A stretch of DNA of 64,000 bases from CBDBZX01 sp965213645 (GTDB lineage: Bacteria > Deinococcota > Deinococci > Deinococcales > Trueperaceae), in NCBI GenBank assembly GCA_965213645.1, contig CBDBZX010000004.1, positions 496,001-560,000 on the forward strand, written 5' to 3'. Positions 15,612 to 24,640 of the stretch are shown in pieces. The notes under the pieces are model-generated. The model searched no databases and was not told where the DNA came from. It saw nothing but the letters and a program-made list of their open reading frames with translations. A program made the position numbers and the translations under genes. The first letter of the stretch is position 1, and every line of letters begins with the position of its first letter.

Positions 15612-17429
15612 ATGAGCACCGAGCAAACTGAGCGCGTCAAGAATTTAGAGGTCACTCTCATTCAAGCGGACGAAAACTCCGCGACGCGCTTAGAGCTTCT
15701 CAACGCGCTCGCCTGGGAGCTGCGCCGCGCGGATACCAAAAGGGCGTTAGCGTTAGCTCAAGAGGCGCACGTGCTTGCGCGAGACCTGAGGCACGCGCAA
15801 GGTTTAGCGTACAGCCTGCTCGTCAAGGGGTACGCGCAGATGCGGCTCTCAGAGCTTGATGAGGCGCTCGCCAACGTCTCAGAAGCCCGCACTTTCTTTG
15901 AACAGTTTGAAGACAAGGAGGGGTTGCAACGCTCGCTCAATACGCTAGGCATCATTTACGGCGACTCCGGTGACCTCTTGGGGGCGCTCAAGGTGTTCTT
16001 GGAGGCGCGGAAGCTCTGCGCCGAACTTCACGACGCGCAAGGTGAGGCGGGGGCGCTCAACAACATCGGCACAATTTACGCTTTTATCGGTGACTACGCG
16101 AACGCTTTAGACTATCATCTGCGGAGCCTGCGCCTCTTCAGGGAGCTTGACCACCGTGCGGGTGAGGTGGAAGCGCTACTCAATGTAGGTACGGTTTACT
16201 ACGAGCTTAAACGCTATTCCGAAGCGCTCGAGTATTTCCTGCGGAGTCTGAAGATTAGTGAGGAAACTGAGGAAAGATATGTACAAGCGCTCAGTATGAA
16301 TAATATCGGGCGCACTCACCTTAGGCTCAGTAATTACGAGAAAGCACTGGCCTTTAGCAACGACAGCCTCGAGCTTATGAATACTATGGGAGATCGCCAT
16401 GGTGCGGGCAATGTTCTTGCCCACTTAGGACTCACTTATCTCGAACTGAATCAGTTTCACGAGGCTGAGGCATACTTAAAGCAAAGTTTGAATATTAAGA
16501 AGGAAGTTGGCGACCTAAAAGGTCAGACAGAGGCGCGAGTCTTTTTAGCCCAGCTTCGGTACAGGGAAGAGCGCTATGACGAAGCGGTTTCCGTACTTCT
16601 TGAGGCATTGGCGACCGCACAACAGGTTGGTAGCCGAGCTGATGTTTACAAAACGCATGAGGCGCTCTCGGAAGTGTACTGGCGCAAAGGGGCGATTTAC
16701 GAAGCATTTGAGCACTTACAGCACTACATCGAGACGAAAGACAAAGTTTTCAACGAAGGCTCAGACCTCAGACTCCAAGGCTTGCGTGTCCAGTTTGAAA
16801 TCGAGCAAGCCGAGAAGGAGACCGAGATTTATCGCCTCAGAAACGTCGAACTGGCGCAGGCGAATGAAGGGCTCAGGGTCTTGACCGAATCATTGCAAGG
16901 AGCCAACCACCAGAAGTCGCAGCTTTTGAAGCAGTTGGAGCGTCAAGCCCGTGAGGACGCCCTAACCGGACTCCACAACCGCCGCCACTTCGACGCGCAG
17001 CTCGCCCAAGAGTTTGCCCGCACGCGCCGCTTCGGTCTCAACCTCAGCGTGATGATCTGCGACCTCGATAACTTCAAGCGGATCAACGATAGGTTCTCGC
17101 ACCGCACTGGAGATGATGTGCTCCGCGCTGTCGCCCGGCTGCTCAGGGAGAACGTGAGGGAGATTGACACCGTTGCTCGCTACGGCGGTGAGGAGTTTGT
17201 GGGCTTTTTCCCCGAGACCTCAGCGCGTGAAGCTCAGCTTATCTGCGAAAGAATTTGGCGAGCCGTTATGAATTACCCGTGGCAGAGCGTTCACCCCGAA
17301 CTGCAGGTCACTGCCAGCATGGGGCTCACGGATAACGTCAAGGTGCTCGATTACGAAAAGATGCTTAGCCTCGCAGATGACAAGCTCTACGAGGCTAAGA
17401 GAAGTGGTAAGAATCAAGTTAAGCGTTAA
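15612..17429 (+). CDS. TPR-repeat diguanylate cyclase (TPR-GGDEF)
   Basis: From the ATG at 15612 the product has about 605 residues. The N-terminal two thirds are tetratricopeptide repeats of about 40 residues (for example RSLNTLGIIYGDSGDLLGAL, GALNNIGTIYAFIGDYANAL and QALSMNNIGRTHLRLSNYEK), ending in a coiled coil. The C-terminal GGDEF domain has DALTGLHNRRHFD, ICDLDNFKRIND and ARYGGEEF, with an inhibitory RxxD (REID) five residues before GGEEF, so it should make c-di-GMP and be feedback-inhibited. No membrane segment is seen, so it is cytosolic. A tiny frame MNTV (15601-15615) overlaps the start in an ATGA arrangement. An upstream in-frame start at 15534 would precede the -10-like TACACT (15582) and is less likely. 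Confidence 0.9.
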   Translation: MSTEQTERVKNLEVTLIQADENSATRLELLNALAWELRRADTKRALALAQEAHVLARDLRHAQGLAYSLLVKGYAQMRLSELDEALANVSEARTFFEQFEDKEGLQRSLNTLGIIYGDSGDLLGALKVFLEARKLCAELHDAQGEAGALNNIGTIYAFIGDYANALDYHLRSLRLFRELDHRAGEVEALLNVGTVYYELKRYSEALEYFLRSLKISEETEERYVQALSMNNIGRTHLRLSNYEKALAFSNDSLELMNTMGDRHGAGNVLAHLGLTYLELNQFHEAEAYLKQSLNIKKEVGDLKGQTEARVFLAQLRYREERYDEAVSVLLEALATAQQVGSRADVYKTHEALSEVYWRKGAIYEAFEHLQHYIETKDKVFNEGSDLRLQGLRVQFEIEQAEKETEIYRLRNVELAQANEGLRVLTESLQGANHQKSQLLKQLERQAREDALTGLHNRRHFDAQLAQEFARTRRFGLNLSVMICDLDNFKRINDRFSHRTGDDVLRAVARLLRENVREIDTVARYGGEEFVGFFPETSAREAQLICERIWRAVMNYPWQSVHPELQVTASMGLTDNVKVLDYEKMLSLADDKLYEAKRSGKNQVKR

Positions 17430-18721
17430 TTCAAGACCCAGTCTACGAACCACTTGACTTGCAGAGGAAGATAGCTTAGATCGGCTTCACTCACTGTAGC
17501 GTCTAACTTTTCAGCAATGTGGTGCTCGTCCTCGTCTTCGCCCAACATCAAGGCGAGCGTGCCCGCGACCATCGGGGCCGAAAAAGACGTGCCGCTCCAA
17601 TACCCTATCTGATTGTCGGGGAAGGCGGTGTAGATGTACTCGCCCGGCGCGGTCATCTCTAGTGCTTCGCCGTAGGTGGAAAACTCGGACAGTAAGGACA
17701 GTATACCGCCGTAGGTTTTCGCACTACCGACACTCACTAAGTAGTCTCCCGCCCTGCCAGGCTGCTTGGCGTTGCGAGCGGGATAGGTGATTCCATCGTC
17801 ACCCGTATTGCCCGACGAGGCAATCACGAAGACCTTATGCTCGGCGGCGTAGGCGATCATCCGGTTGAGCACGTCCGAGTCTTCATCCGTGCCGAGCGAG
17901 AGGTTGATGACATCTGCGCCGCTGGCAATCGCGTGGTCTATCGCCGCCGCAACGTTCGTCACGTCGCCTACACCTTCGGCGTCGAGGACGCGCAGGGGCA
18001 AGATTGTCGCGTTGGGAGCCACTTGCACCACGATGCCCGCGACACCCGTACCATGACCATAGTTATCGTTACTGCTCTCTGAGCGCTCTTCTTGCGGGTA
18101 AGCGTCGCCGTCAACGAAATCTTTCCATTCATGCACCGGCGCAAGTCGATTATTGAAGGCGGGATGCTCTAGGTCGAGGCCACTGTCAATCACGGCCACT
18201 TTGACGCCTGCACCCTGACGCGGCGCACTCTCGAGGCCGCCATTGAGGTCAACGAGCAGCCAAGCCTCCCAATTTTTCTGGAACAGCGTGGAGTTTGAGG
18301 CGATGCTCATTCCGCCTGACCAGGCGTTATTTCCGCCTGACCAAGCGTTGTTTCCCTCACCCCACACACTCGAGGCCACCACCTCAGGCGCAGCCACCTG
18401 ACCTTGATTGAGTTCAATATCTGCACCCTCGGCGCTCTGCGTGCTAAACGCGCCACCTTCGTTGAGGCCCAAGATCGCAAAGCCCGCCTCAGGCCGCCAC
18501 ACCACAATCTCGCCGCCATGACGCGCCGCGACCTCTTGGGGACGGCTCGAGGCGTCAATCTCAACACTCAGTGAGTAGTCGTAGCGTGCCTTTTCTAACG
18601 TATTTGTCGTGGCTGCGGGAAGCTCCGGCTGAACGCTGCTACACGCGGCGAGCATAGCTAGGCCGACAACGCTAAACGTAGGCTTGAACATATACTTTAA
18701 GCGCTTCACAAAGTATTTCAT
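17426..18721 (-). CDS. Lipoprotein subtilisin-like serine protease (S8)
   Basis: This 431-residue exported protease has a signal with lipobox LAAC at about residue 24-27, so it is probably membrane-anchored outside. The propeptide-like region (residues 30-110) is followed by a short duplicated GNNAWSGG motif and then the catalytic domain. The triad is complete: Asp in VAVIDSGLD, His in YGHGTGVAG and Ser in SGTSFSAPMVAG, with the oxyanion Asn in VIASSGNTGDD. A good AGAGGAG ribosome site precedes the ATG. Its 3' end overlaps the convergent TPR-GGDEF gene by four bases. Confidence 0.92.
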   Translation of the reverse strand: MKYFVKRLKYMFKPTFSVVGLAMLAACSSVQPELPAATTNTLEKARYDYSLSVEIDASSRPQEVAARHGGEIVVWRPEAGFAILGLNEGGAFSTQSAEGADIELNQGQVAAPEVVASSVWGEGNNAWSGGNNAWSGGMSIASNSTLFQKNWEAWLLVDLNGGLESAPRQGAGVKVAVIDSGLDLEHPAFNNRLAPVHEWKDFVDGDAYPQEERSESSNDNYGHGTGVAGIVVQVAPNATILPLRVLDAEGVGDVTNVAAAIDHAIASGADVINLSLGTDEDSDVLNRMIAYAAEHKVFVIASSGNTGDDGITYPARNAKQPGRAGDYLVSVGSAKTYGGILSLLSEFSTYGEALEMTAPGEYIYTAFPDNQIGYWSGTSFSAPMVAGTLALMLGEDEDEHHIAEKLDATVSEADLSYLPLQVKWFVDWVLN

Positions 18722-19074
18722 AACGGTCTCCTCTTAAAGTGCGCACGGTATCAACGTGTACGGCGTGCGCTCAGGTCGCGTGCCTCTACTGCGCGGCGTT
18801 GCGCAGGGAAAAAATTAAGGAAAAAGTGCACATAACTCTAATCTCTTAGTCTTAAAGTTACCTTTCCAACGTTTGCGGTTATGGGGCATTTATCACATAT
18901 TGTCTTCATGTAACCTTAGTAAAACCGTTAGAGACACACTAGGTTAATTACTGAACCGGTATCTGGCCGTTGCTGAGTTCGCAAGTGATAGGCTAAAACA
19001 ATGCACGCTTTACTCATTCAGCCGTTCAGACTTTTGTGTTCTGGGTCCCTCGAGCTAAGAGCACCCGCAACATC
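18722..19074. other. Divergent promoter region of the protease and rph
   Basis: About 350 bases without a gene. It must contain the promoters of the minus-strand protease and plus-strand rph, but I see no convincing -35/-10 pair. An AT-rich stretch (18815-18960) with several GGTTA/TAACC words is the most likely regulatory part. Confidence 0.4.
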
Positions 19075-19821
19075 ATGACGCCCCAAGAAATCCAAACGAA
19101 CGCTCAGAGCGTGCGACAAGGCCGAGGTCAGCAGCAACTCCGCGACCTCAAGCTCACGCCCGGCTACAGCCGCCACGCCGAAGGCTCTGCACTGGTCGAG
19201 TGGGGCCACAACCGCGTTCTCGCTACTGTCACGATCGAGAACAAACTCCCGCCGCACCTGCGCGGCAAAGGCAACAAAGGTGGCTGGCTCAACGCCGAAT
19301 ACGCCCTCTTGCCTCGCAGCACGCCCGAACGGGTACAGCGCGAACGGCTCTATGCGGGTGGGCGCACCCAGGAGATTCAGCGTCTGATCGGACGTTCGCT
19401 CCGCAGCGTCACCAACCTCTCGCTCTTTAACGGCAAGACCTTGACCGTCGATATTGACGTCATCGAGGCAGACGGCGGCACGCGCTGTGCGGGCATCTTG
19501 GCGGGCTACGCAGCCCTACATAATGCCGCTAATAAGCTCATTCACAAAGGGAGCTTAGATGAGTGGCCGCTGACCCACGAACTCGGCGCGGTAAGCGTTG
19601 GGGTGGTGGAAGGGGTCTCGTTGGTGGACTTAGAGTACAGCGAAGACAGCCACGCTGAGGTGGACCTCAACGTGGTCGCTACGGCGGACGGGCAACTCGT
19701 CGAGGTGCAAGGGGGCGGTGAAGAAAGACCCATTCCCGCTGAAACTTATGTGCAGCTCGTCGCTTCGGGAATTAGCGCAGTGGAGCGTATTTTTGAAAGC
19801 GTTCGTGGAGATTTGGGTTGA
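19075..19821 (+). CDS. rph: Ribonuclease PH
   Basis: RNase PH is the phosphate-dependent 3'-5' exonuclease that trims tRNA 3' ends. From the ATG at 19075 it has 248 residues, the usual size; an in-frame ATG at 19036 would add 13 unsupported residues. Motifs include LTPGYSRHAEGSALVEWG, RGKGNKGGWLNAEYALLPRST, ERLYAGGRTQEIQRLIGRSLR (phosphate-binding and tetramer region) and DIDVIEADGGTRCAGI. It is followed by rdgB with an overlap or a few bases, a common arrangement. Confidence 0.95.
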   Translation: MTPQEIQTNAQSVRQGRGQQQLRDLKLTPGYSRHAEGSALVEWGHNRVLATVTIENKLPPHLRGKGNKGGWLNAEYALLPRSTPERVQRERLYAGGRTQEIQRLIGRSLRSVTNLSLFNGKTLTVDIDVIEADGGTRCAGILAGYAALHNAANKLIHKGSLDEWPLTHELGAVSVGVVEGVSLVDLEYSEDSHAEVDLNVVATADGQLVEVQGGGEERPIPAETYVQLVASGISAVERIFESVRGDLG

Positions 19822-19832
19822 GACAATCTAGG

Positions 19833-20444
19833 ATGAGACAATCCGGGGTGAAGCTCGTTTTGGCGACGGGCAACGAGGGCAAGGTTGCGGAGTTTCGGGA
19901 GATTTTGGCTGAGCTTGATGTGGAGGTCGTGTCGGCGGAAGAGGTTGGCGTGACCGACTTTCCAAAGGAGACAGGTCAAAGCTACGAAGAAAACGCCGCC
20001 ATCAAAGCCCGACATGTCACCTCACAAACAGGACTCCTCGCCCTCGGTGACGACTCCGGTTTGGAGGTTGACGCTTTGGGCGGCGGACCGGGGCTCTATT
20101 CCGCTAGATTCGGCGGCGACCTCTCTGCGGAGGAGCGCGTTATTTACTTATTAGAAAAATTGCGCGATGTGCCCCAAAACGAGCGCGGCGCACGCTTTGT
20201 CTGCACTCTCGTGTTGTCCTCTCCCAAAGGTGATACTCACGCTTTTGAGGGCGTCTGTGAGGGTGAAATCTTGCAGAGTCCGAGAGGTCGAAGCGGTTTT
20301 GGCTATGATCCTGTGTTTTACAGCTACGACTTGCAGAAGGGCTTTGCTGAAGCGACGAGCGAGGAGAAGCGGCGGGTGAGTCATCGGGGTAGGGCGGCAG
20401 AGGGGTTGCTCAGTTGGGCGAGAGGGAAAGAGGTTCTCAGCTAG
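19833..20444 (+). CDS. rdgB: XTP/dITP diphosphatase (RdgB/HAM1)
   Basis: This enzyme removes deaminated purine nucleotides such as ITP and XTP from the nucleotide pool. Motifs are KLVLATGNEGKVAEF (substrate loop), GDDSGLEVDALGGGPGLYSARFGG (active-site Asp) and GRSGFGYDPVFY. I prefer the ATG at 19833, giving 203 residues; a TTG at 19818 overlapping the rph stop is also possible. A short direct repeat, AGACAATC, spans the two candidate starts. It forms an operon with rph. Confidence 0.93.
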   Translation: MRQSGVKLVLATGNEGKVAEFREILAELDVEVVSAEEVGVTDFPKETGQSYEENAAIKARHVTSQTGLLALGDDSGLEVDALGGGPGLYSARFGGDLSAEERVIYLLEKLRDVPQNERGARFVCTLVLSSPKGDTHAFEGVCEGEILQSPRGRSGFGYDPVFYSYDLQKGFAEATSEEKRRVSHRGRAAEGLLSWARGKEVLS

Positions 20445-20484
20445 TCAGCACTTCAGCTTGTCAGGTTTTCCTAAGATGCTGACT
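20443..20484. terminator. Inverted repeat after rdgB
   Basis: AGTCAGCA (20443-20450) pairs with TGCTGACT (20477-20484), starting inside the rdgB stop region. The loop is long (26 bases) and contains TTTTCC. It is a possible transcript end between rdgB and hemA, but a weak one. Confidence 0.35.
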
Positions 20485-20625
20485 GGCTGAAATGCTTTCT
20501 CACTACGACAAAGTTTCAACGGGTTGCGTTGATAATGGGATGAAGTCGCGTGGACCGCTCCCGCTAGACCCCCTGTGACACTTCCGTGACACTCTTTCAG
20601 AATCATTCCGATTAAGATAAAAGGT

Positions 20626-21807
20626 GTGAATAGACTCGCACTCATAGGCGTCTCACACCGTCGGGGCGGCGCGGCGGCACTCGAGGCGTGGCAGACGACT
20701 TTCAACGAAGAGGTACTAAAGGGATTAGGCTTCGTCGAGCACGTTTCTATCGTTACCTGCAACCGCTGGGACTTGGTCGTAGTGCTACCCGAAGAGATGA
20801 GCGTAACCGAAGCGCGGCGCATCCTCACGCCGTCAGGTCAGAGCGTGCGCCCATATGCATATGTAGAGGACGGCACGTTGGAACAGATTACGCGCATCGC
20901 CGCCTCTTTAGATTCTCTCAACCCCGGCGAAGACCAGATCATGGCGCAGGTTCGTGAGGCGTTCACGGCGGCACAAAAAGCAGGGACGACGGGACCGCGC
21001 ACCTCTTTCGCGTTTAATACTGCCTTGCGTATCGCCAAAAAGGTGCGCCGAGAGGTTGCGCTCGCACCACTCAACACCTCTTTATTTAGCTTGGCGAGAC
21101 CCGAACTGGAAATGCGTCTCCCCGAACGCGCCACCGTCGCCATTCTTGGCGCGGGCGAGATGGGCACGCTCGCCGCGAAGACGATGGCGAGCCGCGAGCA
21201 TACCGACCTCATCATCGTGAACCGCACGGCTGAGCGCGCGCAGCAAATCGCCAAACACCTCTCGAGCAAAAATCACCGCGTGACTAGCTCGAGCTTAAAA
21301 GACTTCTTAGCAAGCCCGCCCGACGTAGACGCCCTCATCTGCGCCACGCCGGTTAAGGACTTGGTAGACGAGACGTTACTAAAAAAACTCCCTAACCTCA
21401 AAGCTGCCGTGGACTTGGGCATCCCGCGCAACGTGAAGCGGTCTGCGGCGAAAGCGCGTGACCTCTTTGTCTTGAACGTGGATACGTTGCAATCTGTTGG
21501 ACAGGGGCGGCGCGGTGAACTCGCTCAGAAGTTTGCGGAAGCGGAGCGGATTGTGCAGCTCGAGCTAGAAACTGCGTTGACCAACTGGACCGAGCGCCAA
21601 CTCGGACCCTCCATCAAGCGGCTCCGCGAGATGTATTTGGCGACCATCGGCGATTCGCTGCCCAAAGAGGACGCAGAGAGGTTAGCCCACAAGTTCGCGC
21701 ATGTGCCGATTAAAGGGTTGCGAGCGGTAGCGAGAGAGCACGGCTTAGCGGCGGCGAAGACTTTTTTAGTGGAGACAGGTTTGACGGAAACAGGGCTTCA
21801 TGAGTAG
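20626..21807 (+). CDS. hemA: Glutamyl-tRNA reductase
   Basis: This enzyme makes the first committed C5-pathway intermediate, glutamate-1-semialdehyde, from glutamyl-tRNA. The 393-residue protein begins with GTG seven bases after a -10-like TAAGAT. Visible motifs are LIGVSHRRGG, the catalytic Cys in SIVTCNRWDLV (normally SxCNRTE), NPGEDQIMAQVREAF (GExQILGQVK region) and the NADPH-binding VAILGAGEMGTLAAK. The Trp-Asp after TCNR is a deviation from the usual Thr-Glu. It leads the heme gene run and overlaps hemC by eight bases. Confidence 0.92.
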   Translation: MNRLALIGVSHRRGGAAALEAWQTTFNEEVLKGLGFVEHVSIVTCNRWDLVVVLPEEMSVTEARRILTPSGQSVRPYAYVEDGTLEQITRIAASLDSLNPGEDQIMAQVREAFTAAQKAGTTGPRTSFAFNTALRIAKKVRREVALAPLNTSLFSLARPELEMRLPERATVAILGAGEMGTLAAKTMASREHTDLIIVNRTAERAQQIAKHLSSKNHRVTSSSLKDFLASPPDVDALICATPVKDLVDETLLKKLPNLKAAVDLGIPRNVKRSAAKARDLFVLNVDTLQSVGQGRRGELAQKFAEAERIVQLELETALTNWTERQLGPSIKRLREMYLATIGDSLPKEDAERLAHKFAHVPIKGLRAVAREHGLAAAKTFLVETGLTETGLHE

Positions 21808-22711
21808 GCACGTGCGCATTGCGACGCGCAAAAGTGACTTGGCGCTGTGGCAGGCGAATTGGGTGAAGGATAGACTCGAGTCCCTCGCCCACACCACCGA
21901 ACTCGTTTTAATCGAAACGCAAGGAGACCGCGAGCAAGACGCCTTTAAGCTGATGCAGGGGCAAGGGTTCTTCACCAAAGCCGTGCAGGACGCGGTACTC
22001 GCCAAAGACGCTGACGTTGCGGTTCACTCCCACAAAGACCTGCCGAGTGCGCCGATGCCGGGCTTGGAAATCGCTGCGATCAGCGAACGCGAAGACCCTC
22101 GGGACGTCCTGCTCGTTCGTCCAGAAGCTTTCAACGCAGACGGTATAGACTTACCTCTTCAACAGGGTGCAAACGTCGGCACGAGTGCCGCCCGCCGGCA
22201 AGCACAACTTCTCTATCTTCGCCCCGACTTAGAGGTGCAAGAGCTGAGAGGTAACGTGCCGACGCGGGTCCAAAAACTCCGTGATGCTCAGTACGACGCG
22301 ATTGTTTTAGCCGCCGCAGGGCTGGCGCGGTTGCAGCTTGACCTCCAGGGCTTAGACATCCGCTTTCTCTCCCCAGACCTCTTCGTGCCTGCGCCCGCGC
22401 AAGGGGTGCTGGCGCTCGAGTGCCGCCGCGACGACTTCGAGTTGGCCTCGGTGCTCACTGAGCTTCACTCCGTTGAGGCGTACAAAGTGGTAGCAGCGGA
22501 GCGTGGGCTCATGGCGATGCTCCAGGGCGGTTGTCAACTCGCACTCGGGGCGCACGGCGTTCTTAAAAACGGCGAAATCGAACTCACCGCTTGGTACGAA
22601 GGCGAGCGCGTCACCGTCTCGCATCCCTCCTCCGAAGGTGCGGCGTTTCTCGCTTACGAAGCGTTAGGGCGTCCCGCGCCCAAAGTGACCTCTTATACCA
22701 AAGTGATTTGA
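21800..22711 (+). CDS. hemC: Hydroxymethylbilane synthase (porphobilinogen deaminase)
   Basis: It condenses four porphobilinogens to hydroxymethylbilane. The 303-residue protein carries all the hallmarks: IATRKSDLALWQANWV, AVHSHKDLPS with the catalytic Asp nearby, GTSAARRQAQLL, LRGNVPTRVQKL, DAIVLAAAGLARL, PAPAQGVLALE and the dipyrromethane-attachment Cys in LQGGCQLALG. It overlaps hemA by eight bases, so translation is coupled. The hairpin element at 22712 begins directly after its stop codon. Contrast the degenerate paralog at 11.8 kb. Confidence 0.95.
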   Translation: MSRHVRIATRKSDLALWQANWVKDRLESLAHTTELVLIETQGDREQDAFKLMQGQGFFTKAVQDAVLAKDADVAVHSHKDLPSAPMPGLEIAAISEREDPRDVLLVRPEAFNADGIDLPLQQGANVGTSAARRQAQLLYLRPDLEVQELRGNVPTRVQKLRDAQYDAIVLAAAGLARLQLDLQGLDIRFLSPDLFVPAPAQGVLALECRRDDFELASVLTELHSVEAYKVVAAERGLMAMLQGGCQLALGAHGVLKNGEIELTAWYEGERVTVSHPSSEGAAFLAYEALGRPAPKVTSYTKVI

Positions 22712-22781
22712 GGATGGCACAAAGTGACATTCTCAAACGCACTATGTGCGTAACTTCAGACGCCCTCACATTGTGCCATCC
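22712..22781. repeat. 70-base inverted-repeat element between hemC and hemD
   Basis: GGATGGCACAA (22712-22722) pairs perfectly with TTGTGCCATCC (22771-22781). Inside, CGCAC and GTGCG form a second small hairpin. The element starts one base after the hemC stop. The preceding AAGTGATTT plus GG.TG.CA words recur at 45692-45710. It may be a miniature mobile element or an RNA-processing hairpin. Confidence 0.6.
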
Positions 22782-22805
22782 CTTCTTCAGTCTGGTATTA
22801 GCAGG

Positions 22806-23519
22806 ATGAAAGTTGCGCTCACGCAGTCGGAAGGACGCTTGGCGGGCTTGGCGGAAGCGCTCACCGAGCGGGGGCATGAGGCTATTCGCCAACCTCTTAT
22901 TCGAACTGAGCCGATGTTGAGCGAAGCGGTAAGAGGTCAAGCGGAGAGGCTGTTGGAGTGCTCTTGGCTGCTTTTTACCAGCCCGAACGCCGCCGAAGCC
23001 TGGCACGCTTTGGGCTTACCTTTTAAGAACATCAATCCAAAAATCGGCGTGGTAGGGGAGAAGACGGCTCGAGCCGTCCATACCTTCAGCGGAGAGGTTG
23101 CGCTCATCGGGGAACCGCAAAATGCCGCAGGATTAGCAGATACTTTTCTGCGACGTCAAGAGGTCAAAGTAACTGTAGGACTTCCCAGGGGCAACCGTTC
23201 CCTCAAAATCTTGCAGGAGAGGTTGGGGGCTGGGGGCGTCAAAACCTCACCCGTAACGATTTATCAAACGGTGACGTGTGATTGGCAAGCAGGTGAGGTG
23301 GACGCCGTTATCTTGGCGAGTCCATCTGCGGCTGAGGCACTACCTGAAGAGGTCGGAAAACGCGCTAAACTGATCTCCATAGGGCCGAGCACGAGCGCAG
23401 CAGTGATCGGACGTGGTTGGCGCTGTATACAAGCGGAAACGCCGAGTGCCGAAGCCGTTGAGAGAACAATTGTGAGAACGTTCGAACGCGAAGAAAAAGG
23501 AAAAGAAGAGGTAGCGTGA
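22806..23519 (+). CDS. hemD: Uroporphyrinogen-III synthase
   Basis: It closes and inverts ring D of hydroxymethylbilane to give uroporphyrinogen III. The family is poorly conserved, so position between hemC and hemB carries much of the weight. From the ATG at 22806 it has 237 residues, with VALTQSEGRLAGLAEALTERG at the start, WLLFTSPNAAEAW, IGVVGEKTARAV, and VDAVILASPSAAEAL with ISIGPSTSAAV in the second half. These match the two alternating HemD domains. An upstream in-frame start at 22746 lies inside the hairpin element and is unlikely. It overlaps hemB by about four bases. Confidence 0.85.
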   Translation: MKVALTQSEGRLAGLAEALTERGHEAIRQPLIRTEPMLSEAVRGQAERLLECSWLLFTSPNAAEAWHALGLPFKNINPKIGVVGEKTARAVHTFSGEVALIGEPQNAAGLADTFLRRQEVKVTVGLPRGNRSLKILQERLGAGGVKTSPVTIYQTVTCDWQAGEVDAVILASPSAAEALPEEVGKRAKLISIGPSTSAAVIGRGWRCIQAETPSAEAVERTIVRTFEREEKGKEEVA

Positions 23520-24556
23520 TGACCTTAACTCGAGAGAAGATTCAGCTAAAAGAGCGCCCGCGCCGTCTGCGCCAAAGCGCCGCCATGCGCGAACTCGTCG
23601 CAGAGACCTTCTTGCGCCCCGAGCACTTCATCATGCCCTTTTTCGTCGTGCCGGGCAAGGGTGAGGAACAACCGATTAGTGCATTGCCGGGTGTGTCGCG
23701 TTTCAGTGTAGATACGCTTTTAAGGCAGCTCGAGCGCACCCTAAACGCAGGTATCAAGTCCGCTGTCCTTTTCGGCGTTGTCCCGCAAAATGAGAAAACC
23801 GCTTCGGGCAAAGCCGCCCGCGACCCCCACGGACCCGTCCCCGACGCCCTACGCGCCGCTCGCCGCGCCTTTGGTGATGACCTGGTTTTAATCACGGACG
23901 TGTGCTTGTGCGGCTACACCGATCACGGACACTGCGGATTACTAAAAGAAACTCCAAGAGGTCTCAGGGTGGACAACGACTCGAGCCTCCCCGCGCTAGC
24001 CGAGATGTCTTTGGTTCACGCCGAAGCGGGCGCAGATATGGTCTCGCCCTCGGATATGATGGACGGGCGTGTTGGGTACATCCGACAAGCGTTGGACGGC
24101 GCAGGACATGAAGAGGTCGGCATCCTCTCCTACGCTGTCAAATATGCTTCCGCTTTCTATGGGCCGTTCCGTGAAGCAGCGGGTTCTGCACCCAAAGAGG
24201 TCACGGGCGAGAAGTCGCCACCTAAAACTCGTCAGGGTTATCAGATGGACTCTCGTAATTTGAGAGAAGCGGTGCGCGAAGCCGCTTTAGACGAAGCCGA
24301 AGGCGCGGATATGCTCATGGTTAAGCCTGCACTGCCTTACCTAGACGTGCTCGCCCAACTTCGCGCCCAGACCACCTTGCCCGTCGTCGCCTACAACGTT
24401 TCGGGCGAATACGCCATGCTCAAAGCGGCGGCGGCGGCAGGTGCGTTAGACGAAGCGGCGGCGGTGCGCGAGAGCCTGCTCTCGATTCGGCGGGCAGGGG
24501 CGGATTTGATGATTAGCTATCATGCGTTAGACGTAGTTGAGAAGGGGTGGGTGTAA
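23519..24556 (+). CDS. hemB: Delta-aminolevulinic acid dehydratase (porphobilinogen synthase)
   Basis: It joins two 5-aminolevulinate molecules into porphobilinogen. The 345-residue protein has the zinc-binding motif DVCLCGYTDHGHCG (three Cys), so it is of the Zn type, and the two Schiff-base lysines in YAVKYASAFYGPFR and LMVKPALPYLD. VSPSDMMDGRVGYIR is the conserved central loop. The ATG at 23519 overlaps the hemD stop; a GTG three bases earlier is also possible. A dispersed repeat copy follows the stop. Confidence 0.95.
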   Translation: MTLTREKIQLKERPRRLRQSAAMRELVAETFLRPEHFIMPFFVVPGKGEEQPISALPGVSRFSVDTLLRQLERTLNAGIKSAVLFGVVPQNEKTASGKAARDPHGPVPDALRAARRAFGDDLVLITDVCLCGYTDHGHCGLLKETPRGLRVDNDSSLPALAEMSLVHAEAGADMVSPSDMMDGRVGYIRQALDGAGHEEVGILSYAVKYASAFYGPFREAAGSAPKEVTGEKSPPKTRQGYQMDSRNLREAVREAALDEAEGADMLMVKPALPYLDVLAQLRAQTTLPVVAYNVSGEYAMLKAAAAAGALDEAAAVRESLLSIRRAGADLMISYHALDVVEKGWV

Positions 24557-24560
24557 GAAA

Positions 24561-24638
24561 GCAATGAGCAACGAGCGATGAGTTGAAAGGAGAAAGACTT
24601 TTACTCATTGCTCGTTACTTTCAACTCATTGCTCATCT
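24561..24638 (+). repeat. Dispersed palindromic repeat, copy 2
   Basis: It contains GAGTTGAAAG pairing with CTTTCAACTC, enclosing CTCATTGCTCG. It lacks the CCCAG-CTGGG hairpin seen in copies 1, 3 and 4. It fills the gap between hemB and the histidine kinase and reaches the kinase start codon. Confidence 0.75.
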
Positions 24639-24640
24639 CT

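Noticed and set aside
19036..19074. 13-residue N-terminal extension of rph
   Set aside because: The family begins at the later Met, and the extension has no similarity to known RNase PH N-termini.
24608..24640. Upstream start for the histidine kinase
   Set aside because: It lies within a dispersed repeat. The ATG at 24641 places the first membrane helix at the usual position.
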